From positions 1 through 39,438 of the forward strand of contig CAYZVJ010000018.1 of NCBI GenBank assembly GCA_964481765.1: a DNA stretch of 39,438 bases, given 5' to 3'. The notes below the pieces were generated by a model that had not been told where the DNA came from, ran no database searches, and saw only the letters and a list, made by a program, of their open reading frames with translations. Position numbers and translations under genes: made by a program. This stretch comes from G020353115 sp964481765 (GTDB lineage Bacteria; Bacteroidota; Bacteroidia; Bacteroidales; VadinHA17). Positions within the stretch are counted from its first letter, which is position 1, and each line of letters begins with the position of its first letter. Below are positions 7,678 through 15,120 of the stretch, piece by piece.

Positions 7678-8730
7678 CATCTTATCTCCGTCTCCTCCCT
7701 CTTCTCCCCCTCCCGGAGCAGGTCTGGTTTTTCTTAACCATAACTTCTGACCGACCGCCGGTTCTTCCCCCTCTGCCATTAAGTTCATTTTATACAGGCT
7801 TGCCAGTTTAATACCATACTTCTGTGAGATTAAATACATTGATTCCCCCTCTTCAACCGTGTGATAATCGTATCCAAATTCCGCCCTGTTTCGTTTGGGT
7901 TGCAGAAAAAGAATTTGTCCGGGTTCAAGTGCAGCATCCCTGGAAAGTTCATTGTATTTGAACAGCTCCCAATACATCAATTCAAACTCCTCTGCCAGAT
8001 CGATGAATGTATCACCCGGTTTAACAACCACATAGTCTATCCGGTTCATCTGCTCAATGGATCGTTTATTCAAATCAACCGTAAAGTTGTCAATATCCGT
8101 CACCTCGTTATTGTAGCTCTCCTGATCAGGCTCAGTTTGATTTTCAGACACAGCCACCTGGTCGGCAGGAACATTTGTTTTTGCAATAATTCCCCGGTCA
8201 TACACCTGCAGGTTATTCTCCTCAATGATCCGGATCAACAATTCCGCATATTCCCTGTTGGTTGCGTATCCGGCCTTCTTCAGTCCTTTTGCCCAGCCTT
8301 TATAATCGGTTTGTTTCAGGTCAAACAGAAACGCATATCGCTCACTGCCGCGAAGGAAATCGGAATGGTCCCTGTATGATTCCCAGGCAGATGCATATTT
8401 CCTGAAGCACTCGTTCCTTCGATCATCATCATGATAGATGCGTTGTCCCCTCCAGTTGTCATGGCACTTTATTCCAAAATGGTTATTGGCTTTCAGTGCA
8501 AGTGTGCTGCTGCCGTTATCTGATTCCAACAATCCCTGAGCCAGTGTTATGCTTGCCGGAATACCGGTACGGTTCATTTCAGAAACAGCCAACTCACCGA
8601 ACCGGTCAATATACTGTTGCCGATCGGTAGTAACAGATCCGGGAGCTATGGATGCATACCTGGCTGACTTGCATGAAACGATAAAAAGCACTAACAGCAA
8701 AAAAAACGGAATGCGTCTCATGGATTTCAT
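7675..8730 (-). CDS. lipoprotein endo-beta-N-acetylglucosaminidase with two LysM domains
   Basis: This 351-residue protein has a lipoprotein signal (hydrophobic FFLLLVLFIVSC, with Cys about residue 20). It is followed by a glucosaminidase domain of the GH73/FlgJ type (about 40-185) with AQGLLESDNGSS containing the expected catalytic Glu and HFGIKCHDNW, then two LysM peptidoglycan-binding modules (about 235-280 and 295-340; KPGDTFIDLAEEF and EEGESMYLISQKYGI). It should cleave peptidoglycan glycan strands at the outer membrane/periplasm. I start at the ATG at 8730; the frame is open 26 codons further upstream but the signal peptide argues against that. The Gly/Glu-rich tail after LWLRKTRP is encoded by the purine-rich strand of the adjoining repeat region. 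Confidence 0.88.
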   Translation of the reverse strand: MKSMRRIPFFLLLVLFIVSCKSARYASIAPGSVTTDRQQYIDRFGELAVSEMNRTGIPASITLAQGLLESDNGSSTLALKANNHFGIKCHDNWRGQRIYHDDDRRNECFRKYASAWESYRDHSDFLRGSERYAFLFDLKQTDYKGWAKGLKKAGYATNREYAELLIRIIEENNLQVYDRGIIAKTNVPADQVAVSENQTEPDQESYNNEVTDIDNFTVDLNKRSIEQMNRIDYVVVKPGDTFIDLAEEFELMYWELFKYNELSRDAALEPGQILFLQPKRNRAEFGYDYHTVEEGESMYLISQKYGIKLASLYKMNLMAEGEEPAVGQKLWLRKTRPAPGGGEEGGDGDKM

Positions 8731-8757
8731 TTGCGTAAAAATATAAAAATATAATTG

Positions 8758-8765
8758 TAAATTTG
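8758..8765 (+). promoter_or_regulatory. candidate -7 element TAAATTTG for cdd
   Basis: TAAATTTG matches TAnnTTTG and ends 17 bases before the cdd ATG. A TTTG is present near 8730-8733, at longer than usual spacing. The 52-bp region is divergent between the LysM gene and cdd. Confidence 0.5.
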
Positions 8766-8782
8766 AACAAACAAACTGGATA

Positions 8783-9268
8783 ATGACCCGGGAAATAAAA
8801 ACAATCATTCATGAATTTGGCTCCGTTTCCGAACTTAAACCGGAGGAGAGGGCACTGGCGCACAGGGCTGAGAAAGCAGCAGAAAAGGCATATGCCCCCT
8901 ATTCACGATTCAAAGTTGGGGCAAGCGTTCTGCTTAAGAATGGAGAGATTGTGGATGGCAACAACCAGGAGAATGCAGCTTATCCCTCCGGTATTTGTGC
9001 AGAAAGGGTGGCAATATCCTATGCTGCTGCAAATTTCCCGGATCTTCCGATACAAACGATTGCCATTGCCGCTTTAAATAAAGAAGAGCTTACCCGGGAG
9101 CCTGTATCCCCATGTGGTTTTTGCCGGCAGGTTATGATAGAAACCGAGCTTAAACAGGATAGTCCGATGCGGATTATTCTCGTAGGCAAGGGGAAGGTAC
9201 AGGTAATTGAGAGTGCCAGGCAACTACTCCCTCTCTACTTCGATGGTTCAATTTTTTCAACAGGTTAG
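8783..9268 (+). CDS. cdd: cytidine deaminase
   Basis: It deaminates cytidine and deoxycytidine to uridines in pyrimidine salvage. The zinc site is complete: NAAYPSGICAERVA supplies the first Cys and the catalytic Glu (C-A-E), and PCGFCRQ supplies the other two Cys. PYSRFKVGAS near the N-terminus is the substrate-binding strand of the tetrameric class. At 161 residues it is longer than the 130-residue bacterial form because of an N-terminal helix, as is usual in Bacteroidota. Its stop overlaps the stop of the convergent pseudouridine synthase gene. Confidence 0.95.
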   Translation: MTREIKTIIHEFGSVSELKPEERALAHRAEKAAEKAYAPYSRFKVGASVLLKNGEIVDGNNQENAAYPSGICAERVAISYAAANFPDLPIQTIAIAALNKEELTREPVSPCGFCRQVMIETELKQDSPMRIILVGKGKVQVIESARQLLPLYFDGSIFSTG

Positions 9269-9951
9269 TGTTTTCCCGTCATCTCTTCCTGAAAAAGTGA
9301 CCAGAGTTTCTCCCCTGGAGGGGAAGCAGTAAGTACTAATTCTTGCTTCCTTACAGGATGGATAAACCGAATTTCCCTGGCATGCAGGCATATTCCGGCA
9401 TCCGGGTTTGATCTTGGAAATCCGTATTTAAGATCACCCTTCACAGGGCAGTTTATTTTTGCCAGCTGACAGCGGATCTGGTGATGACGACCGGTAAACA
9501 GGTCAATTTCAAGCAGGTGGTAATTCTTTAACGAGATGAGTGTACGGTAAGCAAGCCTGCCATTTTTTGATCCGGGAACCTGCGAATCATGGGCATATGA
9601 TTTGTTTTGCCTGGCATTCCGGGTCAGGTAATGATTCAGTTCCCCTGAGGAAGGAACGGGTTTATTCTTCACAATCGCCCAATAGGTTTTCCTGATATTC
9701 TGATCCCTGAAAAGAGTGTTAATCCGGCTGAGAGCCTTACCGGTCTTCGCAAACACTACTACTCCCGAAACGGGCCGGTCAAGCCGGTGAACAACACCAA
9801 GAAACACATTTCCCGGCTTATTGTATTTCTCTTTCAGGTATTCTTTAATGGCTATATCCAGGGATTTATCACCCGTTTCATCCCCCTGCACCAGCTCAGA
9901 AGATGATTTATTTACGGCAATCAGATGATTGTCCTCATACAGTATCTCCAT
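9265..9951 (-). CDS. RluA-family pseudouridine synthase
   Basis: This 228-residue protein begins directly with the catalytic domain (MEILYEDNHLIAVNKSS) and has no S4 RNA-binding domain. The catalytic motif GVVHRLDRPVSGVVVFAKT (about 53-71) contains the active Asp of the HRLDR box. Other family blocks are ALSRINTLF, KTYWAIV, and TGRHHQIRCQLA, typical of the RluA branch. It should isomerise uridine in rRNA or tRNA; the target cannot be assigned. It lies 23 bp downstream of panB on the same strand and is probably cotranscribed with it. Confidence 0.9.
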   Translation of the reverse strand: MEILYEDNHLIAVNKSSSELVQGDETGDKSLDIAIKEYLKEKYNKPGNVFLGVVHRLDRPVSGVVVFAKTGKALSRINTLFRDQNIRKTYWAIVKNKPVPSSGELNHYLTRNARQNKSYAHDSQVPGSKNGRLAYRTLISLKNYHLLEIDLFTGRHHQIRCQLAKINCPVKGDLKYGFPRSNPDAGICLHAREIRFIHPVRKQELVLTASPPGEKLWSLFQEEMTGKH

Positions 9952-9974
9952 ATCGGGAAGATAAGGGCATTGCG

Positions 9975-10790
9975 TTAATATTGTTCCTTATCGTTCGGGA
10001 AGTCAAGTGTGCGAACATCACTAATATAGGTCTCCACTGCACCAAGAATTTCCTGATAGAGGTTGTGGTATCGTCGTAAGAACCGTGGCGAAAATTCCTG
10101 TGTGATGCCGAGCATATCATGCAGAACAAGAACCTGACCATCAACATCTTTCCCTGCACCGATTCCGATAATGGGGATTTTAATCTCCCGGGCAACCTTG
10201 CCGGCAAGTTTCGCCGGTATCTTTTCGAGAACGATAGCAAAGCAACCTACCTCTTCCAGGCTATGTGCATCTTCGACCAGTTTATCCGCTTCATCGTCAT
10301 CCGTTGCACGAACAACATAGGTGCCAAATTTATGGATCGACTGCGGCATTAATCCAAGGTGTCCCATAACGGGTATTCCGGCAGATAAAATGCGCTGTAT
10401 CGATTTGAGGACCTCACTTCCACCTTCCAGTTTCACAGCATGCGCTCCGGTTTCCTTCATAATTCGTATCGCCGAGGAGAGTGCTTTCCTGGAGTTTCCC
10501 TGATAGGTCCCGAACGGAAGATCCACAACAACCAGTGCCCTCCTGACAGCTCTTACAACCCCTGCAGCATGATAAATCATTTGATCGAGAGTTACCGGTA
10601 TGGTGGTGTCATGACCAGCCATAACGTTGGAAGCTGAATCACCAACCAGGATAACATCAATCGCTGCCTTATCTAAAATCCTTGCCATTGAATAGTCGTA
10701 GGCGGTTAACATGGCTATTTTTTCCCCTCTCAGTTTCATCGCAATTAGAACATGAGTGGTTACCTTCCTGACTGTTTTGTGAAGTGACAT
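9975..10790 (-). CDS. panB: 3-methyl-2-oxobutanoate hydroxymethyltransferase
   Basis: It makes ketopantoate from 2-oxoisovalerate and methylene-tetrahydrofolate, the first committed step to pantothenate and CoA. Family motifs are present in order: MLTAYDYSMARILD, ILVGDSASNVMAGHDTT with the metal-binding Asp, VVVDLPFGTYQ, AHAVKLEGG, MGHLGLMPQS, the active-site Glu in VLEKIPAKLA, and IIGIGAGKDVDGQVLVLHDMLG. The ATG at 10790 gives 271 residues. An upstream ATG at 10817 overlaps a -7 promoter element and so is unlikely. The rest of the pantothenate pathway is not in the window. Confidence 0.95.
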   Translation of the reverse strand: MSLHKTVRKVTTHVLIAMKLRGEKIAMLTAYDYSMARILDKAAIDVILVGDSASNVMAGHDTTIPVTLDQMIYHAAGVVRAVRRALVVVDLPFGTYQGNSRKALSSAIRIMKETGAHAVKLEGGSEVLKSIQRILSAGIPVMGHLGLMPQSIHKFGTYVVRATDDDEADKLVEDAHSLEEVGCFAIVLEKIPAKLAGKVAREIKIPIIGIGAGKDVDGQVLVLHDMLGITQEFSPRFLRRYHNLYQEILGAVETYISDVRTLDFPNDKEQY

Positions 10791-10816
10791 GGTTTGATTT
10801 TTTTGTATCAACTGCA

Positions 10817-10824
10817 CAAAGCTA
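10817..10824 (-). promoter_or_regulatory. candidate -7 element TAGCTTTG for panB
   Basis: Read on the minus strand, TAGCTTTG matches TAnnTTTG exactly. It puts transcription start near 10810, between the two possible panB ATGs, and so supports the ATG at 10790. Confidence 0.5.
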
Positions 10825-10913
10825 CAAATTTGTTGGATTTAAAGGAATATATTAACCGCTTATTGATGATAGTAGCCCAGGGGATGCTGTCTTTTTGTCA
10901 TTCAACATGCAAC

Positions 10914-11123
10914 GAATTCTTATAATCGTTCGATCAGGTGTCATTATTACATATAACTGACACTATTTNNNNNNNNNNNNNNNNNNNNNNNNNNNNNNNN
11001 NNNNNNNNNNNNNNNNNNNNNNNNNNNNNNNNNNNNNNNNNNNNNNNNNNNNNNNNNNNNNNNNNNNNGAATTCTTATAATCGTTCGATCAGGTGTCATT
11101 ATTACATATAACTGACACTATTT
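10914..11123. other. scaffold gap with identical 55-bp flanks (overlapping contigs)
   Basis: Bases 10914-10968 and 11069-11123 are identical over 55 positions and border exactly 100 N. This is the mark of two contigs that overlap by one assembly k-mer and were joined with a placeholder. The real chromosome most likely has one copy and no gap. Confidence 0.9.
11093..11118. promoter_or_regulatory. GTGTCA-N14-TGACAC dyad upstream of dnaK
   Basis: GTGTCA (11093-11098) faces TGACAC (11113-11118). The same dyad appears in the duplicated copy at 10938-10963. It lies about 80 bp before dnaK, where a heat-shock or stress operator could sit, but the arms are only 6 bp and no known regulator is recognised. 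Confidence 0.25.
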
Positions 11124-11196
11124 CAATATGGCACAATGATTGATCAAAGGAATACAACACGAAAATTTTGAGCATTTATTATAAATAATACCGACT

Positions 11197-13104
11197 ATGA
11201 GTAAAATTATTGGAATTGATCTTGGTACCACAAACTCCTGTGTCTCAGTTATGGAGGGGAATGAACCGGTGGTTATTCCCAACAGTGAAGGGAAAAGAAC
11301 CACTCCGTCGATGGTTGCATTCGTTGAAAACAATGAGCGAAAAATAGGTGATCCGGCCAAACGACAGGCCATTACCAATGCGCAAAAAACGGTTTATTCC
11401 ATCAAACGGTTTATGGGAGAGACGTATGAGAAAGTTGGTGAGGAAATAAAACGAATGCCCTTTGAAGTTGTGAAAGGGGAAAACAATACGCCCAGGGTGA
11501 AGATTGATGACAGGCTTTATTCTCCGCAGGAAATATCCGCCATGATTCTTCAGAAGATGAAAAAAACGGCAGAGGATTATCTGGGACAGGAAGTGACTGA
11601 GGCAGTGATAACTGTACCGGCCTATTTCAGCGATTCGCAGCGGCAGGCAACAAAGGAAGCGGGCGAAATTGCCGGGTTAATAGTAAAACGGATCATCAAC
11701 GAGCCAACTGCCGCTTCCCTTGCATATGGACTTGATAAGAAATCTTCCGATCTGAAAATCGCTGTTTTTGACCTTGGTGGTGGTACATTTGATATATCTA
11801 TACTGGAACTTGGTGATGGGGTTTTCGAAGTAAAATCTACCAATGGGAACACGCATCTGGGTGGTGATGATTTTGACCAGGTAATCATTGACTGGTTGGC
11901 GGACTCATTCAAGAAAGATGAAAACATTGATCTGAGAAAAGACCCAATGGCACTTCAGCGGTTGAAAGAAGCAGCTGAAAAAGCTAAAATAGAGTTGTCC
12001 AGTTCAACCAGTACGGAGATAAACCTGCCCTATATCATGCCGGTCGATGGTATTCCCAAACACCTGGTGAAAACATTAAGCCGCTCACAATTCGAAAAAC
12101 TCGCTGATAAATACATCCAGGCTGTTATTGAACCCTGTAAACTGGCATTGAAAGATGCAGGATATACGGCTGCAGATATTAATGAGGTGTTGCTTGTTGG
12201 CGGGTCAACACGTATTCCTGCTATTCAGAAATTAGTACAGGATTTCTTTGGAAAAACTCCTTCAAAAGGAGTTAATCCGGATGAAGTGGTTGCTGTCGGC
12301 GCTGCCATTCAGGGAGGGGTCCTGACCGGTGAAGTAAAAGACGTCCTGTTACTCGATGTTACCCCCCTGTCCCTTGGAATAGAAACCATGGGTGGGGTTA
12401 TGACACGATTAATTGATGCAAACACAACCATTCCATCGAAAAAAGCAGAAACCTTTACAACGGCTGCTGATAACCAGCCTTCTGTAGAGATCCATGTTCT
12501 TCAGGGTGAGCGTCCCATGGCCGCTGGCAATAAAACCATTGGCCGTTTTCACCTGGATGGAATACCACCCGCTCCACGCGGTATTCCTCAAATCGAGGTT
12601 ACATTTGATATCGATGCCAATGGCATTCTGAATGTCTCGGCAAAGGATAAAGGAACCGGGAAAGAGCAGAGAATCCGTATTGAAGCATCTTCCGGTTTAA
12701 GCGACGATGAGATCAAACGGATGAAAGAGGAAGCCAAAATGAATGAAGAATCGGATAAACAGGCAAGAGAAAGAGTGGATAAACTGAATGCTGCCGATAG
12801 TATGATCTTTCAAACTGAAAAACAACTGAAAGAATTTGGCGACAAGTTGCCCGCTGATAAAAAGGGTCCGATCGAAAAAGCACTTGAAAGCCTGAAAGAA
12901 GCCCATAAAAACCAGGATATTGATGCTATTGACAAGGCAACTGCAGAACTCAATACAGTATGGCAAGCAGCATCAGAAGAGATGTATAAATCCAGCCAGA
13001 CAGCAGATGCCGGTGCCGGATCAGCCCAACCCGGCGAGGAAAAGAAAAAGGATTCAAAAGGAGATGATGAAGTTACCGATGTGGACTTCGAAGAGGTAAA
13101 ATAA
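11197..13104 (+). CDS. dnaK: chaperone DnaK (Hsp70)
   Basis: This is the cytosolic ATP-dependent chaperone that holds unfolded polypeptides with DnaJ and GrpE. The N-terminal nucleotide-binding domain has IIGIDLGTTNSCVSV, the phosphate loop FDLGGGTFDIS and the adenosine motif VGGSTRIPAIQ. The substrate-binding domain follows the linker DVLLLDVTPLSLGIET (near 388). The helical lid ends in a charged tail, DDEVTDVDFEEVK, like the EEVD-type ends of bacterial DnaK. At 635 residues it is full length. dnaJ and grpE are not adjacent. A strong terminator follows at 13122, so it appears monocistronic. Confidence 0.98.
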   Translation: MSKIIGIDLGTTNSCVSVMEGNEPVVIPNSEGKRTTPSMVAFVENNERKIGDPAKRQAITNAQKTVYSIKRFMGETYEKVGEEIKRMPFEVVKGENNTPRVKIDDRLYSPQEISAMILQKMKKTAEDYLGQEVTEAVITVPAYFSDSQRQATKEAGEIAGLIVKRIINEPTAASLAYGLDKKSSDLKIAVFDLGGGTFDISILELGDGVFEVKSTNGNTHLGGDDFDQVIIDWLADSFKKDENIDLRKDPMALQRLKEAAEKAKIELSSSTSTEINLPYIMPVDGIPKHLVKTLSRSQFEKLADKYIQAVIEPCKLALKDAGYTAADINEVLLVGGSTRIPAIQKLVQDFFGKTPSKGVNPDEVVAVGAAIQGGVLTGEVKDVLLLDVTPLSLGIETMGGVMTRLIDANTTIPSKKAETFTTAADNQPSVEIHVLQGERPMAAGNKTIGRFHLDGIPPAPRGIPQIEVTFDIDANGILNVSAKDKGTGKEQRIRIEASSGLSDDEIKRMKEEAKMNEESDKQARERVDKLNAADSMIFQTEKQLKEFGDKLPADKKGPIEKALESLKEAHKNQDIDAIDKATAELNTVWQAASEEMYKSSQTADAGAGSAQPGEEKKKDSKGDDEVTDVDFEEVK

Positions 13105-13121
13105 CCCGGTTCATACGAATT

Positions 13122-13163
13122 AAAAAGGTCCCTCCCGCTATCCGGGTTCGGGACTTTTTTTTT
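13122..13163 (+). terminator. rho-independent terminator after dnaK
   Basis: A GGTCCC...GGGACT stem with flanking A and T runs, and an inner CCCG/CGGG pairing, is followed by nine T. It starts about 18 bases after the dnaK stop. Confidence 0.85.
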
Positions 13164-13260
13164 ATTTTTACTTCCTGCATTGTAATTAATGCATTACCAT
13201 CCCGTTTTATGTGAAATGAAAAACCGTAATCCAACCCCAGCATTAATCCGACATCCCCAA

Positions 13261-14061
13261 ATGAAATATGTACCCAGATTGTTGCTTTTTCTATTGTTTT
13301 TTATCCCGGTACTAACTATTGCTCAATCCGTTACCTTGAAAACCGATACGGCGATTAACCGGATAGATGAGAACGGTTTAAAACAAGGACATTGGGTAAC
13401 CTATTACGAAAACGGGAATAAAAGGTATGAAGGGTTTTTCAAAGATGATAAACCGGTTGGGACCTTCACCAGGTTTTATGAAGATAAAGGGACCCAATCT
13501 ATCCTGGAATTTGAAGAGGATGGCAAGGAAGCCAATGCTCGTATCTATTACAACACAGGAAGCCTCGCTGCAGAAGGTCAGTACATCGAACGGTTAAAGC
13601 ATGGTGAATGGAAATACTACTCCTTTTACGGCTCAAACGTAAGCTATTCGGAGAACTATGTTCATGGGAAAAAACACGGTATTTCAACTGTCTATTATCC
13701 AAATGGAAAGGTGTCCGAAATACTTAATTTCAGTTATGATAAAGTACACGGAGATTGGATTCAGTACTTTGAGAATGGCAGTGTATCACTCAAAAGCACA
13801 TTCAAAGAGGGCAAACTTCATGGAGATTATGCACAATACTTCCTGACCGGGGCACCCTATATTATTGGTGAATACAACCTGGACAGGAGAGACGGTGAGT
13901 GGTTTATTTACAATGAGAAAGGAGAACAGGTTGTACGATTCGATTTTATAATGGGTGTGGCAAGAAACCAGGATGAACTGGACCGGAAGCAGGAAGAATT
14001 TCTGAACCAGTTGGAAAAAAATAAAGGGAAAATACGCGAACCAAGTATATCTGATTTTTAA
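13261..14061 (+). CDS. secreted MORN-like (YwqK-type) repeat protein
   Basis: This 266-residue protein has a signal peptide (MKYVPRLLLFLLFFIPVLTIAQ). It is followed by at least seven repeats of about 20-24 residues with the pattern G-x-W/Y-x-x-Y-(Y/F)-x-N-G, for example QGHWVTYYENGNKRYEG, KHGEWKYYSFYGSN and RDGEWFIYNEKGEQ. This is the MORN_2-like motif often labelled YwqK antitoxin in databases, but no toxin partner is present and I do not infer an antitoxin role. A charged C-terminal helix (about 235-260) ends the protein. The frame is open upstream to 13189, but the signal peptide fixes the start at 13261. It sits 24 bp before xseA, so it may head that operon. Confidence 0.75.
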   Translation: MKYVPRLLLFLLFFIPVLTIAQSVTLKTDTAINRIDENGLKQGHWVTYYENGNKRYEGFFKDDKPVGTFTRFYEDKGTQSILEFEEDGKEANARIYYNTGSLAAEGQYIERLKHGEWKYYSFYGSNVSYSENYVHGKKHGISTVYYPNGKVSEILNFSYDKVHGDWIQYFENGSVSLKSTFKEGKLHGDYAQYFLTGAPYIIGEYNLDRRDGEWFIYNEKGEQVVRFDFIMGVARNQDELDRKQEEFLNQLEKNKGKIREPSISDF

Positions 14062-14085
14062 TAAATAACCACCGACTCCCCTGAT

Positions 14086-15120
14086 ATGGAAAAGAGTATT
14101 TCCCTGTTTGATCTGAATCTCAGAATTAAAGAGGTGATCAAAGGTTCACTGCAGGATCTCTATTGGGTTGTGGCTGAGATAAGCGAGATGAAGGTCAACA
14201 GCGCAGGACACTGCTACCTTGAGCTGGTGGATAAGGATCCGGACAGCCTGCACATTAAAGCCAGGGCAAGGGCTACTATCTGGGCCTATACATACCGCAT
14301 GTTAAAACCCTATTTTGAGTCAGCAACGCGGCAGAAGCTTGATGCAGGCATAAAAGTCATGGCCAAATGCAGCGTTGAATTCCATGAAGTGTATGGACTC
14401 AGTCTGAACATCCAGGATATAGACCCGGCTTATACCGTGGGTGAACTCGCACGAAAAAGAGAGGAAATAATACGCCGTCTTGAGCAGGAAGGCGTGCTTT
14501 CCATGAACCAGGAGCTACCACTGCCCCCGGTTCTGCAGAAAATAGCTGTAATATCTTCTGCAACAGCCGCTGGTTTTGAAGATTTTATCCGCCAGCTGGA
14601 GTTGAACGACTATCGCTTCAAATACTACTATAAACTATTTCCTGCAACAATGCAGGGATCGGAAGCAGAACATTCCATCATCAATGCACTGGACCGTGTG
14701 CACGTCTACGAACATTTTTTTGATGTGGTTGCTATCATCCGTGGTGGCGGTTCCCAGGCAGACCTGAGNNNNNNNNNNNNNNNNNNNNNNNNNNNNNNNN
14801 NNNNNNNNNNNNNNNNNNNNNNNNNNNNNNNNNNNNNNNNNNNNNNNNNNNNNNNNNNNNNNNNNNNNGACCTGAAAAACCTGATCCGGTCAATACAACC
14901 ACAGGTTAAGAATGGTATTCGATTCCAGAAAAACAGGCTAAATACGATTGAAAAAACGACACAATTCCTCGACCCGGGAAATGTACTGAAGAGAGGATAT
15001 TCAATTACCTCTTCAAATGGCCAGGTAATCAAAAAATCAAGTGATTTAAGCCCGGGAGATGTAATTAAAACAACTTATTTTAGCGGAAAGAGTATCAGTA
15101 CAGTTGAAAAAACAGAATGA
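14086..15120 (+). CDS. xseA: exodeoxyribonuclease VII large subunit (interrupted by a scaffold gap)
   Basis: This is the large, catalytic subunit of ExoVII, which degrades single-stranded DNA to short oligonucleotides. The N-terminal OB domain (about 1-100) has the pattern DLYWVVAEISEMKVNSAGHCYLEL. The catalytic domain begins IAVISSATAAGFEDFIRQL and reaches the family motif IIRGGGSQADL just before 100 N (14769-14868). After the gap comes the C-terminal end with VLKRGYSITSSNGQVIKK. Visible parts sum to about 310 residues against roughly 400-460 for the family. The placeholder therefore probably hides 300-400 bases, including the rest of the active site and much of the coiled coil. The stop overlaps the next gene start by 4 bp. 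Confidence 0.92.
   Translation: MEKSISLFDLNLRIKEVIKGSLQDLYWVVAEISEMKVNSAGHCYLELVDKDPDSLHIKARARATIWAYTYRMLKPYFESATRQKLDAGIKVMAKCSVEFHEVYGLSLNIQDIDPAYTVGELARKREEIIRRLEQEGVLSMNQELPLPPVLQKIAVISSATAAGFEDFIRQLELNDYRFKYYYKLFPATMQGSEAEHSIINALDRVHVYEHFFDVVAIIRGGGSQADLXXXXXXXXXXXXXXXXXXXXXXXXXXXXXXXXXXDLKNLIRSIQPQVKNGIRFQKNRLNTIEKTTQFLDPGNVLKRGYSITSSNGQVIKKSSDLSPGDVIKTTYFSGKSISTVEKTE
14769..14868. other. scaffold gap inside xseA
   Basis: 100 N with no shared sequence on the two sides. Family length implies that real coding sequence is missing and that its true length differs from 100. Confidence 0.85.

Larger units (their letters stand above)
10791..11196. other. intergenic region panB-dnaK with a false gap
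   Basis: It contains the panB promoter, a run of 100 N (10969-11068) and, on both sides of it, an identical 55-base segment. Removing the gap and one copy leaves an intergenic spacer of about 250 bp. The dnaK-proximal part is A/T-rich. No CIRCE element (TTAGCACTC-N9-GAGTGCTAA) is present, and I could not assign a clear -7 element for dnaK. Confidence 0.7.

Noticed and set aside
7457..7750. 97-codon frame in the pyrimidine-rich intergenic region
   Set aside because: Ser/Pro-rich translation of simple sequence, overlapping the LysM gene on the other strand.
10914..11123. 55-bp direct repeats on both sides of N runs as genuine tandem duplications or mobile-element target sites
   Set aside because: The same exact length (55) at three unrelated places next to 100 N, and restored gene frames when collapsed, point to assembly overlap.
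10791..11196. CIRCE/HrcA operator before dnaK
   Set aside because: No TTAGCACTC-type inverted repeat found; only a weak, different dyad is present.
13261..14061. Antitoxin of a toxin-antitoxin pair (YwqK label)
   Set aside because: The repeats are MORN-like and exported, and no toxin gene is adjacent; the label is historical.
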